The notes under the pieces: generated by a model | What the model was told of the DNA's origin: nothing | Seen by the model: only the letters and a program-made list of their open reading frames with translations | Databases searched by the model: none | Program-made: the position numbers and the translations under genes | Source: CAZEMR01 sp964513465 | Lineage (GTDB): Bacteria > Bacteroidota > Ignavibacteria > Kapaibacteriales > UBA2268 | Assembly: GCA_964513465.1 (NCBI GenBank) | Contig: CAZEMR010000032.1 | Span: forward strand, 1 to 33,712 | Reading direction: 5' to 3' | Length of the DNA: 33,712 bases | Shown here: piece after piece, positions 14,502 through 23,168 of the stretch | Numbering within the stretch: the stretch's first letter is position 1 | Layout of the letters: every line of letters starts with the position of its first letter

Positions 14502-16855
14502 CCAAGCTTTATACCAACGAGCGTAATATCGTCGCGCTGGGGCTCGTCGCCCTGGTGCGACTCCAGCTCGCGTTCGAGCGTTTCCTTCTGGGCGGGCATA
14601 TCCTCGGCGCTGATCGCAGAGAGCAGCTCCTTCAGGCGGCGGCTGCCGAATTTTTTGCGCTCGGAGTTGGCCTGATCCGGATATCCGTCGGTCGATAAAT
14701 ATATAATCGAACCGGGATCGAAATTCACCGATTTATTTTCAAAATTGCCATCCTTGCGGCGAATTCCTCCGATCGATAGCCTGTTTCCGGCTATTTCCGA
14801 AAATTCCGAATTATTCACCATCCAGAGCGGTCGCTTCGCTCCGGCGAATACGATTTCGCGTGAGTTTTGATCAATCCGGCAAAGGCAGAGATCCATGCCG
14901 TCCTGGGTGCCCTTGCCCTCGGTCTCCTGATTGAGCGCCTCGCGGACTCGTTCGTGCAGCTCGTCGAGAATGCGCGCCGGATCGGTCAGATTCTGCTCCT
15001 TGATTAGCTGGTTGAGTATGGTATTGCCGATCATCGACATAAAGGCGCCGGGGACGCCGTGACCGGTGCAGTCCACCGCCGCAGCAAAGATGAAGCCGTT
15101 CGATTGGTACATCCAGAAAAAATCACCCGAAACGACATCCTTAGGGCGGAATAATATAAAGCCATCCGCGAAATGACTGCGCAGGACTGATTCGTCGGGC
15201 ACGACGGCCTTCTGGATTTTCTCGGCGTAGGTGATGCTTTCCATGATGTGGCGGTTTTTCTCGCTGATAACGATATTTTTTTCGTTGAGTTCATCGTTGG
15301 CTTGTTCGATCTGTGCATTTTTTTCGCTAAGCAATTGATTCGCCCTGCGTTTATTACGATAGCGATTATATACCACGATTCCGAGGCCGAAGGTCAGCGC
15401 TGCGATTATTATCAGATACTTGATAAAGCTGCTCTGGCGGTCGAGCTCCAGCTCGTTGATTATTTTACTTTTGCGCAGCAATTCATTTTCTTTTTCCTTC
15501 TTATCCGTTTCGTATTTGACCTGCATTTCTGCGATGGTCTGGCTGCTCTGTTCGTTGAACAGCGAATCGTTCAACCGCGAGAATCGCTTGTGGTATTCCA
15601 GCGCTCGGGCGTAATTCCCCGATGCAGCCCATGCGTCCGACAGAAATTTGCAGCATTCCTTTTCGGTTTCGCGGTATTTCTCTTCCTGTGTGATTCGGAG
15701 TGCGCGCTCGAGGTATGGAATCGCCTTCGCCGGGCGTTTTGTGATTGTATACAGGTTTCCTATGCGGGCGAGCTGGGTGGCAAGCAGATAGCGGTCGCCG
15801 CCTTCGCCCTCGATCGATAGCGCTTTTTCGTAGAACGACAGCGCTTTTGCGTACCGCCGCATATGCTCATATACCGAGCCGAGGCGGGATGCTGAATTCG
15901 ATTGCAGGCGCGGATTGCCGATTTCTGTCGCGATTTCGTAGGCTCGGGAGTGCATTTCGAGCGCTTTTTCGTAATTATCTTTTTTGATATAAATAAGACC
16001 AAGATTATTCAGGCACTTTGCGATTCCGGCACGATCGGAGGTCTCCATTTTGATTTCGAGAGCTCGGGAATATGACTCCTCTGCTTTTTCGTAATTCTGC
16101 ATTTTAAAATAAATTGCGCCGATATTGTTCAGGGTGTAAGACATCCCCATGCGGTCGCCGATCTCCTCCTTTTTTCGGAGGGCGCGCATGTAATACTCAA
16201 TTGCGTCGTCGAAGCGTCCCATATCGGTATAGAGCAGCCCGATATTATTCAGGGTCGAGGTAATCCCCCGCTCGTAGTTAATCTTTTCGTATTCAGCCAG
16301 CGCAAGCTTATAATATTTAAGAGCTTCGTCGAGTTTGCCGCGGGCCTCCCATGCGTGACCATAGAAGAGATGCGTATTGCCGATTCCGGTGGTATCGCCG
16401 CTTTTGCTGAATATTTCGCGGGCATCGCCGTAATACTTCAGCGCCGAATCGATATTGCCGCGGGCATCGAATATATGCCCATGATAAAGCAGGGCGTTGG
16501 CAATCCCCTTGGCGTGATCTATCCTGCGGAATTCTGCGAGCGATTTGCCAAAATTGATCTGCGAGCTGTCGTAATCCGATAGGTAATAATAAGCCGATCC
16601 CTTGTAATAATATGCAGTTGCGAGATTCTCTATATCGCGTTCGCGGCGGGATTCCGGAATTGCCCGATTTGTGTATTGAATCGTAAGGCGGGGATTTTTG
16701 CGAAGCCATGCCGCTGCCAGCGAATTGAGGATTTCGGGTCGGGAGCTGTCCGGAGCCGCTTCGAGGGCGCGTTCGAGGCTGTCGGTTTGGGCCGGAGATT
16801 GCTGAAATAATCCCGCCAGTAAAATTATTATAAATATATAGAATACCTTTTTCAT
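14498..16855 (-). CDS. TPR-repeat membrane protein with SpoIIE/RsbU-type PP2C phosphatase domain
   Basis: 785 residues. Signal peptide (about 1-22), then some nine to ten tetratricopeptide repeats (about 75-430, e.g. LNNIGLLYTDMGRFDDAIEY), a membrane helix at about 478-497 (IKYLIIIAALTFGLGIVVYN), a coiled coil (500-540) and a C-terminal serine phosphatase domain (545-785) with RPKDVVSGDFFW (Asp578), DCTGHGVPGAFMSMIGN (Asp595) and LSTDGYPDQ. The TPR part should lie in the periplasm and the phosphatase in the cytoplasm. By family it dephosphorylates an anti-anti-sigma protein in partner-switching control; no such partner is encoded nearby. This architecture is common in Bacteroidota and relatives. 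TGGAATGAC precedes the ATG. It is 86 bases after the adaptor gene. Confidence 0.9.
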   Translation of the reverse strand: MKKVFYIFIIILLAGLFQQSPAQTDSLERALEAAPDSSRPEILNSLAAAWLRKNPRLTIQYTNRAIPESRRERDIENLATAYYYKGSAYYYLSDYDSSQINFGKSLAEFRRIDHAKGIANALLYHGHIFDARGNIDSALKYYGDAREIFSKSGDTTGIGNTHLFYGHAWEARGKLDEALKYYKLALAEYEKINYERGITSTLNNIGLLYTDMGRFDDAIEYYMRALRKKEEIGDRMGMSYTLNNIGAIYFKMQNYEKAEESYSRALEIKMETSDRAGIAKCLNNLGLIYIKKDNYEKALEMHSRAYEIATEIGNPRLQSNSASRLGSVYEHMRRYAKALSFYEKALSIEGEGGDRYLLATQLARIGNLYTITKRPAKAIPYLERALRITQEEKYRETEKECCKFLSDAWAASGNYARALEYHKRFSRLNDSLFNEQSSQTIAEMQVKYETDKKEKENELLRKSKIINELELDRQSSFIKYLIIIAALTFGLGIVVYNRYRNKRRANQLLSEKNAQIEQANDELNEKNIVISEKNRHIMESITYAEKIQKAVVPDESVLRSHFADGFILFRPKDVVSGDFFWMYQSNGFIFAAAVDCTGHGVPGAFMSMIGNTILNQLIKEQNLTDPARILDELHERVREALNQETEGKGTQDGMDLCLCRIDQNSREIVFAGAKRPLWMVNNSEFSEIAGNRLSIGGIRRKDGNFENKSVNFDPGSIIYLSTDGYPDQANSERKKFGSRRLKELLSAISAEDMPAQKETLERELESHQGDEPQRDDITLVGIKLG

Positions 16856-16941
16856 GTCATTCCATTTGGAAATCAGATTAATTTAATTTAATAAATATAT
16901 GAAAATATTATGGAATAACAGGAAAAAATTATGCCAATTGA

Positions 16942-18009
16942 TCATTTTACGGATTCGAGCTTTACCGGCATATTCTCGCGCAACTGTATGATTGCCGAGG
17001 ATATCAGAGTATCGCCCTCGCCGAGGCCTTCGACTATCTGTACTTTTTTCGGAGTGCGGATGCCGGGTACAACATTGCGGCGCACAGCCATCCCGTTTTG
17101 ATATACAAACACATATTCCCCGCTGATGCCGGGCACGATGGCCTCGCTGGGCACCAGAAGCGCGCTCTCGAGCTCTTCGAGCATTAGCTCAAGGTCTACA
17201 TATGCGCCGGGAAGGATGCTGCCCTGGCGGTTGTCGTATATCGCTCGCATCGCCAACATGCGGGTTTGCGGATCGATTTTGGGTTCGATTGCGTAAATCC
17301 GGGCCTTGCTGAATTGGGCGTCTTTGGATGTGCGGAATTTAATTGTATCGCCGTCGTGAACTTTTTGCGAATATTTCTGAGGCACCGAGAATTCGATCTT
17401 CAGCGGGCGTATGCGTACCAGCCGCGCTATTTCGGCGCCGGAGCTGAGGTATTCCCCCGGGCTTACGCGGCGAAGGCCTATTGTGCCGTCGAATGGCGCG
17501 CGGATTTCGGTCTTGTCGATTTGTGCAAGCACAAGGTCTTTCTCGGCTTTGAGCGTATTGACCGTATTCAGCGATTTTTCATAAGCCTCTTTGCTGATGC
17601 CTTCTTTTTCGAGCAGCTTTCGCTGGCGGTATTCGATTTCCTTGGCAAGTTCGATATCGAGCTCGATTTTTTTAAGTCGCGCCTGAAGCTCGGAGTCGTT
17701 TATTTTGAGCAGAAGATCGCCTTTGCCGACCCGGGTGCCTTCGCGAAAATTGATCGCAGTAATTCGTCCGCCGGTCTCTGCGCGGAGCTCGACTTCCTCG
17801 TCGGCGAGTGCTGTGCCGGTGGATAATATTTTGTGTTCGAGCCGCTCGGGCCGGATAACGATTGCGTCTGCGCGGACGGTCTGCTGTCCGGAAGCGGTTG
17901 CCCGGGCTGGTCCGGTTTCGCCGTCGGTCATAATTTTAATTACGACCAGTGCGACCAGTGCAAGGATGACCGCGGCAATAATTATGGTTCTTTTGCTCGA
18001 TTTTTTCAT
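16942..18009 (-). CDS. RND-type periplasmic adaptor (membrane fusion protein)
   Basis: 355 residues. An N-terminal membrane anchor (TIIIAAVILALVALVVIK) is followed by the first lipoyl half (ELRAETGGRITAINF ... VGKGDLLLKI), a short alpha-hairpin (about 105-170), the second lipoyl half (IRAPFDGTIG), the beta-barrel domain (LKIEFSVPQKY) and the membrane-proximal domain (LLVPSEAIVPGISGEYVFV). It matches MexE/AcrA-like adaptors that link an inner-membrane pump to an outer-membrane channel. Neither an RND pump nor a TolC-like gene is adjacent; the gene 16 bases upstream is an Nramp-like transporter. No SD is seen before the ATG. Confidence 0.9.
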   Translation of the reverse strand: MKKSSKRTIIIAAVILALVALVVIKIMTDGETGPARATASGQQTVRADAIVIRPERLEHKILSTGTALADEEVELRAETGGRITAINFREGTRVGKGDLLLKINDSELQARLKKIELDIELAKEIEYRQRKLLEKEGISKEAYEKSLNTVNTLKAEKDLVLAQIDKTEIRAPFDGTIGLRRVSPGEYLSSGAEIARLVRIRPLKIEFSVPQKYSQKVHDGDTIKFRTSKDAQFSKARIYAIEPKIDPQTRMLAMRAIYDNRQGSILPGAYVDLELMLEELESALLVPSEAIVPGISGEYVFVYQNGMAVRRNVVPGIRTPKKVQIVEGLGEGDTLISSAIIQLRENMPVKLESVK

Positions 18010-18025
18010 TTTAATAATAAATTAT

Positions 18026-19300
18026 TTAAATAAATAAGAGGTAATATATATAAACTAAGCTGAATCCGACAAGGAAAAATATACCGGTTATAGAAAGCGC
18101 GCGCAGCCAGCGCTTGGGGCGTGCGGCGATCGGCATGTGTTCGGCGGTTACGACTTTGTAATTAATTATCGCAAATACAGGCGCAGCAAGAAATGAGATA
18201 ATGGTCGCAAAATCCATCATGGCCTTCATGCTCTGCTTGAATTGGGTTATTATCAGTACTGCTGCAACCGCCATCAGCATTGTCCAGAAATAATTCATTG
18301 CGCTGCTGTTTTTGCGAATCCCCCCGCGCAAAAGATCGAAGCTGCCCTGCAGTGTGCGCGGGTAGGCGTCGAATACCGTCATCACTGTGCTGGCCATGGT
18401 AATAAGCACTACCGCCGAGATTATCCAGAAGCTCCAGCCGCCCAGCGTCTCGGTATAAAGCGCCACGAGCTGGCCGCTGAAAACAACGCCCGAATCGGAG
18501 AAATGCTCGCCGGTGCCGTACATCACGAATGCGCCCAGTCCCAGAAAAAAAAGCGCCATTACCGCAGTGCCGATATATCCTACATAAAAATCGAACAAAT
18601 GCTCCCGAAGATTGGGCGTGTAATTGGTCTGCTTTTTTCGTTCGAGCGCCCAGAGCGAGGGCCACACCGACACCTCGATCGGCGCTGGCATCCATCCCAT
18701 CAGCGCCAGCAGAAACGCAACGCCGGTGATATTCCAAAGCTCGGGATCGACAAATCCCGGAGCGGTTGCGAATCCGCGCTGGGCGGCGATGGTGAATGCA
18801 ATTATTGTAGAAATAATTGTGGTGATTCCGAGTACCGAGACCATCACCTTCATTGTCGAATCCAGCAGCGGATATTTTCCTATAAATAATATGGAAAGTG
18901 TGACGAGAAGTATCAGGATACTTGTCCAGACCGGCCCCAGCGTGATTCCGAAGAAATGAGAAGTAAGGCCGGCGGTTACGATAGTCACGGCAGCGGCATT
19001 GACAAAGGCAGTAATAACCGATAGCCCGAAGAATGTAGCCACCGCCCATTTGCCGATGCGGAGGTAGCCCTCGAGTATGCTTTCGCCGGTGGCGGCGACG
19101 TATCGGTGGCCATATTCGAAGAACGGGTATTTAAATATATTTATTAAAATGACCGCCCATAGCAATTCGAATCCGTAGCTGGCTCCGGCGCGGGTGGACT
19201 GTATCAGATGCGATCCGCCGATAGCTGCCCCGGCAAACAAAATACCCGGCCCGAGCGCTTTCATCAAACCTTTGATTGTCGCAGCTCTTTCCTCTGTCAT
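18026..19300 (-). CDS. Nramp-like transporter with non-canonical metal site
   Basis: 424 residues with about eleven membrane helices. The first helix aligns with Nramp (GPG then a helix ending AGASYGFELLW), but the metal-binding DPGN is GGSH (residues 28-31), so the Asp and Asn ligands are replaced by Gly and His. Helix 6 reads ALMGWMPAPIEVSVW; Met204 appears kept but the MPHN sequence is MPAP. The overall fold family is therefore Nramp, but the substrate is open: such divergent members are described as transporting other ions or remain unassigned. It lies 32 bases after the tatD/barrel gene and 16 before the adaptor, in the dnaX-bcp-tatD run. A GGAC-type weak SD precedes the ATG. Confidence 0.8.
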   Translation of the reverse strand: MTEERAATIKGLMKALGPGILFAGAAIGGSHLIQSTRAGASYGFELLWAVILINIFKYPFFEYGHRYVAATGESILEGYLRIGKWAVATFFGLSVITAFVNAAAVTIVTAGLTSHFFGITLGPVWTSILILLVTLSILFIGKYPLLDSTMKVMVSVLGITTIISTIIAFTIAAQRGFATAPGFVDPELWNITGVAFLLALMGWMPAPIEVSVWPSLWALERKKQTNYTPNLREHLFDFYVGYIGTAVMALFFLGLGAFVMYGTGEHFSDSGVVFSGQLVALYTETLGGWSFWIISAVVLITMASTVMTVFDAYPRTLQGSFDLLRGGIRKNSSAMNYFWTMLMAVAAVLIITQFKQSMKAMMDFATIISFLAAPVFAIINYKVVTAEHMPIAARPKRWLRALSITGIFFLVGFSLVYIYYLLFI

Positions 19301-19332
19301 CTTTTTGTCCGTCCTGTTTCTTTATTTCTCAC

Positions 19333-20073
19333 TTAGCGGAGAAATTCCGGGAACCAGATAACGCCCACTCTTGGCACTGAGAAAAACTGAGTGGTCGTTG
19401 CGATAACCATTTCGCCGCCTACCGGAATTAATATTTCCGATTCGCCGAATTCGTAATCGACGCGCCATTCGAAATATGGCACCAGCATTCCCGCATTGCC
19501 CGACAGCGGAATATTAATATTGGCTCCGAGGCCGATATCAAGCCCAAGGCGTTCGGTATTGCCATTATTTGTTGAATTAAAAATCAGGGACATCCCGGTA
19601 TGCGCATAGAAGCTTACCTTGTTGTAGGGATTGGCTATCCAGCGCCCGCCCAGCTCAACGATCTGATGGGTAGAGGGATCGACCAGATAATTATAAAACT
19701 CGGCGATCTTTGTGTTTTTCGAATAAATATATGTGGCCTCGAGCATAAGATAATCCCATACTTCGGCCGAAATCGTCCCGCCGTAGGCAAGCAGTCCGTC
19801 GTATGAAGCCGGCTTTGCATTGGCCACACCCGGCAGCTTCAGCTCCTGCACGATTGTGTTGAATCCGAGTACGCCGCCGAAGCCGAAAAGCTTCGGATAT
19901 GGGTGTACTAACTGCTCTTCGGGGATGTCTTCGTCCTGGTAATATTCGTCACCTTCGTCGTAGTAATAATCATCCTGGTAGCCTTCGTCCTGGGCAATTG
20001 CTATTGACGGAAGCGCCAGCATAATCAGCATAATAACTAAATTAAAGAATTTCTTTGCGGTTTTGGTAGTCAT
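19333..20073 (-). CDS. nested in-frame gene: barrel-type secreted protein starting inside tatD
   Basis: An ATG at 20071-20073 (Met241 of the long frame) has GAGG 8 bases upstream. The 246-residue product would start MTTKTAKKFFNLVIMLIMLA, an ideal Sec signal peptide with a basic n-region, long hydrophobic core and an AIA cleavage site before Gln (residue 27/28). The mature protein starts with a strongly acidic, Tyr-rich segment and continues with strand-like sequence (GLLAYGGTISAEVW, LGLDIGLGANINIPL, YFEWRVDYEF), ending GVIWFPEFLR. It is therefore probably an outer-membrane or periplasmic barrel protein of unknown function. The first twelve codons also encode the last helix of TatD. Confidence 0.65.
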   Translation of the reverse strand: MTTKTAKKFFNLVIMLIMLALPSIAIAQDEGYQDDYYYDEGDEYYQDEDIPEEQLVHPYPKLFGFGGVLGFNTIVQELKLPGVANAKPASYDGLLAYGGTISAEVWDYLMLEATYIYSKNTKIAEFYNYLVDPSTHQIVELGGRWIANPYNKVSFYAHTGMSLIFNSTNNGNTERLGLDIGLGANINIPLSGNAGMLVPYFEWRVDYEFGESEILIPVGGEMVIATTTQFFSVPRVGVIWFPEFLR

Positions 20074-20793
20074 TTCCAGTACCTCATCTATGGATATGTT
20101 TTTGTACTCTGCAATTTTTTCGGCGACCAGGCCCACCCTCGAAGGGTCGTTGCGGCGTCCGCGAAACGGCACGGGTGTCATATACGGCGAGTCGGTCTCT
20201 ATCATTATCCTCTCGAGCGGCGCGGCGGTCACTTGTTCGGCAAGATCGGTGTTTTTGAATGTAATATTTCCAGTAAACGAAACATGCATGCCCAGATCGA
20301 GCGCCTCGCGCAGCGCTCCGACCGGCGACGAAAAACAATGCAGCACCCCGCGGAGCCTGCCGTCCTGCTCGTCGCGGATTATGCGGATAAGGTCGTCGTC
20401 GGATTCGCGGTTATGGATAATCGCAGGCAGCCCCGTTTCTTTTGCTATTCGGAGCTGGCGGCGGAAAACTTCCTGCTGAATATCTTTTGGCGAAAAATCA
20501 TAATAATAATCCAGCCCGATCTCCCCGATTGCTACGATTTTGTTCTCGCTGCTTCGTAGGGCCACCGTATCCAGATCCTTCGGCGCGATCTCTGCGGCAT
20601 GATGCGGATGCACTCCGATTGCGCAGAATAGCTCCGGGCGGCTTTGGGCGAGATTGATTATTTCGTCGAATTCGTCGGGCTTAGTAGCCGGAATTATCAC
20701 AGCTTCGACTCCTGAATGGAATGCATTGCGAAGCATTTCGTCGCGGTCTTCGGCGAATTCATCGGTATTTATATGCGCGTGGGTGTCGATCAT
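19333..20793 (-). CDS. tatD: TatD-family hydrolase reading in frame into a barrel protein
   Basis: 486 codons without a stop. Residues 1-253 are a complete TatD metallohydrolase: DTHAH (His5, His7), GEIGLDYYYD (Glu91), IHNRES (His127), LHCFSS (His152) and IETDSPYMTP (Asp201), ending ISIDEVLEMTTKTAKKFFNL, which corresponds to the normal family C-terminus. TatD enzymes are metal-dependent nucleases of the cytoplasm. With no stop codon the frame continues directly into VIMLIMLALPSIAIAQ and a barrel-like domain of about 220 residues. Either a bifunctional fusion is made, anchored by the hydrophobic segment, or the second part is translated mainly from the internal ATG (next feature). Start is one base after the bcp stop. 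Confidence 0.85.
   Translation of the reverse strand: MIDTHAHINTDEFAEDRDEMLRNAFHSGVEAVIIPATKPDEFDEIINLAQSRPELFCAIGVHPHHAAEIAPKDLDTVALRSSENKIVAIGEIGLDYYYDFSPKDIQQEVFRRQLRIAKETGLPAIIHNRESDDDLIRIIRDEQDGRLRGVLHCFSSPVGALREALDLGMHVSFTGNITFKNTDLAEQVTAAPLERIMIETDSPYMTPVPFRGRRNDPSRVGLVAEKIAEYKNISIDEVLEMTTKTAKKFFNLVIMLIMLALPSIAIAQDEGYQDDYYYDEGDEYYQDEDIPEEQLVHPYPKLFGFGGVLGFNTIVQELKLPGVANAKPASYDGLLAYGGTISAEVWDYLMLEATYIYSKNTKIAEFYNYLVDPSTHQIVELGGRWIANPYNKVSFYAHTGMSLIFNSTNNGNTERLGLDIGLGANINIPLSGNAGMLVPYFEWRVDYEFGESEILIPVGGEMVIATTTQFFSVPRVGVIWFPEFLR
20082..20085 (-). promoter_or_regulatory. SD-like sequence for the internal start in tatD
   Basis: GAGG on the minus strand, 8 bases before the ATG at 20073, within the codons for Glu-Val of TatD. 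It is comparable in strength to several normal SD sites in this window. As GAGG occurs often in coding sequence, it supports but does not prove internal initiation. Confidence 0.45.
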
Positions 20794-20794
20794 T

Positions 20795-21265
20795 TTATTT
20801 TTGCAATTCTTTTAATTTTTCGATTACTTCTTCTACATGTCCGGCCACTTTGACCTTAGGGAATACGTGACGGATGATGCCTTCGTCGTCGATAATATAT
20901 GTAGAACGGACGACGCCGTGGAAGACTTTGCCGAACATTTTCTTCTCGCCGAGCACGTCGTATTCGCGGCAGATTTCTTTGTCGGTATCGGCCACGAGAT
21001 GGAAATTAAGATCGTGCTTTTCGCGAAATTTATCGTGAGTAGCGGGTTTGTCCGGGCTGACTCCGATCACTTCTGCGCCGAGCGCGGTGATGTCGGCCAT
21101 CGAATCGCGGAAGCATTTTGCTTCTTTAGTGCAGCCGGGAGTATTGTCCTTCGGATAGAAATAAAGGACAACCCATTTTCCTCGATAAGCGCTTAGCGAG
21201 AGATTTGCTCCACCTTCGATTGGTGCAGTAAAATCGGGCGCTTTTGTGCCAACTGGTAAAGCCAT
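20795..21265 (-). CDS. bcp: thiol peroxidase of the BCP/PrxQ type
   Basis: 156 residues. FYPKDNTPGCTKEAKCFRD contains the peroxidatic Cys45 and a second Cys at 51; the E. coli BCP resolving Cys is at +5, here it is at +6. The remainder (VIGVSPDKPATHDKFREKH, STYIIDDEGIIRHVF) is typical. The enzyme reduces hydrogen peroxide and organic peroxides using thioredoxin in the cytoplasm. GGAGG 5 bases before the ATG gives a strong start. It lies 23 bases after dnaX and one base before tatD, so the run is probably one operon. Confidence 0.95.
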   Translation of the reverse strand: MALPVGTKAPDFTAPIEGGANLSLSAYRGKWVVLYFYPKDNTPGCTKEAKCFRDSMADITALGAEVIGVSPDKPATHDKFREKHDLNFHLVADTDKEICREYDVLGEKKMFGKVFHGVVRSTYIIDDEGIIRHVFPKVKVAGHVEEVIEKLKELQK

Positions 21266-21288
21266 ATAGCCTCCGGGATAATTATTTA

Positions 21289-23088
21289 TTATTCTTCGGG
21301 TTTTTCTTCGGCGTCGAACATTTCCAGAATTGCCCGTTCTATCGGGTGTTTGCCGGCGAGTTGTTCCTCGCTGGGCTTCGCCTTCGCTTCCCTCGAATCT
21401 TCAAAAGAATACGATTTCTCAGGGGGTTTAGTGTTAATTTCCGGTTCATCGGGCGCCTGCTGGCTGACGACTTCGATTTCCTGAGCGGGCGGCGAATCGG
21501 ACTCTACGATTTTTACACCGACGGCGCGCCCCCAATATTCAGCAAATGCGTTTAGTATATTCTGCCGTTTGAGTGTCAGATTTTCGAATATAAAGCTCTG
21601 CGGCACATGCAGGATAATCTCGCCATTATGGAAGGACGGAATGGCGGATTTGATCATGCTAAGGCCATTGCTCCCGTTGGCAAATTTTTGCAAAAATTCA
21701 GACCAGCCGTGGCGAAGTTCATCGGCCGGAACGGTATTCCCGGACGTCGCCGCAGCCGGTGGCTCGTCGCTTTCAGGAGCTCGGCCTGGGCTCGCCGGGG
21801 ATTGTTCGGCAACCGGTTCCTGTATTTTCGGCGCAGATTTATTTTCTGTGGGTGCAATATATATATCTTTTTTGGATTGGGATTTCGGGGACGAAGGCTC
21901 CTGCCTAAAAAAATCGGAAGAGCCATCCCCTCCTTTCTTGAGATTTTTCAGTTCATTAATCAGATCGGCAATCCGGACGGTGGATTCCATCGACGCGAGC
22001 TGCACAAGGCATATCTCGAATTTAATGCCCGGCTGGGGCGCGAATTTCAGCGATTGCTCGATTTTGGTAATTATATTCATATACCGCAACAGGTCGGCCT
22101 TTTCGAAATTCTCCGCGGCTTCTTCATACATTTTCAGATAATTCTCCGAGCTTTCGATCAGATTGGCCGTGCCGGTCACCTGTATCGTCAGTATATTCCG
22201 GAAATGCTCCAGCAGTCCGGCAAGGCACTCGCCGACGTCGTAGCCGCGCGCCGATACGTCGCGGCTTATGGCAAACATCTCCGCCAGGTCGCCTTTGCGG
22301 ATGCCGCTGCTTATCCGGAAATAAAAGTCGCGGTCGATCAGATGCAGCGCGTCGGCCATATCCGAATATTTAATATCCGTGCCGCAGAACGCAACCACCT
22401 GGTCGAACAGGCTTTGCCCGTCTCGCATCGAGCCGTCGGCCTTTTTGGCGATTGTCATCAGCGATTCGTCGTCGATTGCGATGTCCTCCTGTTCGGCGAT
22501 AAACCGCAGACGCGAGGTGATATCGGAAATCTCCATGCGGCGAAAATCGAAGCGCTGGCAGCGGCTTATGATGGTAGCCGGCACCTTGTGGGCCTCGGTC
22601 GTCGCGAACACGAATATCAGGTGCGGCGGCGGCTCTTCGAGCGTTTTCAGAAGCGCATTGAAAGCCGAATTCGAGAGCATATGCACTTCGTCGATTATAT
22701 ACATTTTATAATTGCCCTGCACCGGCGGGTATTTCACATTGTCGCGCAGCTTGCGGATATCGTCCACGCTGTTGTTCGATGCGCCGTCGATTTCGATGAC
22801 GTCGTAGCTGCGGCCGGCAAGAATCGCCAAGCAGGATTCACATTCGTTGCATGGTTCGGAGTCGTCCGAATTCGTGCAATTAAGCGCGCGGGCAAGTATT
22901 CGTGCAGTTGTGGTTTTGCCCACTCCGCGCGGCCCGCTGAAGAGGAACGCGTGATGGATACGATTGGATTTGATCGAATTGCGCAGGGTTCGTGTAATAT
23001 GTTCCTGCCCGACGACGTCGCTGAATCTAAGGGGTCGCCATTTGCGCGCGGTAACTACGAAATCTCCGCCATTTGAATTATCGGCCAT
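21289..23088 (-). CDS. dnaX: DNA polymerase III subunit gamma/tau
   Basis: 599 residues. Clamp-loader AAA+ module with Walker A GPRGVGKTT (52-60), zinc-binding cysteines 71, 80, 83 and 86 (CTNSDDSEPCNECESC), Walker B DEVHML (133-138) and SRC (175-177). Residues beyond about 370 are a low-complexity, Pro/Ser/Glu-rich linker and a tau-like C-terminal domain (about 465-540). It is the motor of the clamp loader and links it to the polymerase. An A-rich slippery sequence of the E. coli dnaX type was not recognised, so production of a separate gamma form is not indicated. First gene of the bcp-tatD-Nramp-adaptor run; no SD before the ATG. Confidence 0.96.
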   Translation of the reverse strand: MADNSNGGDFVVTARKWRPLRFSDVVGQEHITRTLRNSIKSNRIHHAFLFSGPRGVGKTTTARILARALNCTNSDDSEPCNECESCLAILAGRSYDVIEIDGASNNSVDDIRKLRDNVKYPPVQGNYKMYIIDEVHMLSNSAFNALLKTLEEPPPHLIFVFATTEAHKVPATIISRCQRFDFRRMEISDITSRLRFIAEQEDIAIDDESLMTIAKKADGSMRDGQSLFDQVVAFCGTDIKYSDMADALHLIDRDFYFRISSGIRKGDLAEMFAISRDVSARGYDVGECLAGLLEHFRNILTIQVTGTANLIESSENYLKMYEEAAENFEKADLLRYMNIITKIEQSLKFAPQPGIKFEICLVQLASMESTVRIADLINELKNLKKGGDGSSDFFRQEPSSPKSQSKKDIYIAPTENKSAPKIQEPVAEQSPASPGRAPESDEPPAAATSGNTVPADELRHGWSEFLQKFANGSNGLSMIKSAIPSFHNGEIILHVPQSFIFENLTLKRQNILNAFAEYWGRAVGVKIVESDSPPAQEIEVVSQQAPDEPEINTKPPEKSYSFEDSREAKAKPSEEQLAGKHPIERAILEMFDAEEKPEE

Positions 23089-23168
23089 TATATTGTAACT
23101 TTTTTGATATTTGAATAATCACTATTTTAATATTTTTAATTTGGAAAAAAATATTTGAAAAATAAAAT

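Noticed and set aside
21607..23076. 489-codon plus-strand frame opposite dnaX
   Set aside because: Shadow of dnaX; composition is His/Arg/Phe-rich with no domain, while dnaX on the minus strand has all clamp-loader motifs.
22600..23088. E. coli-type dnaX slippery site for making a gamma form
   Set aside because: No A AAA AAG-type heptamer with a downstream hairpin was found in the relevant part of the gene.
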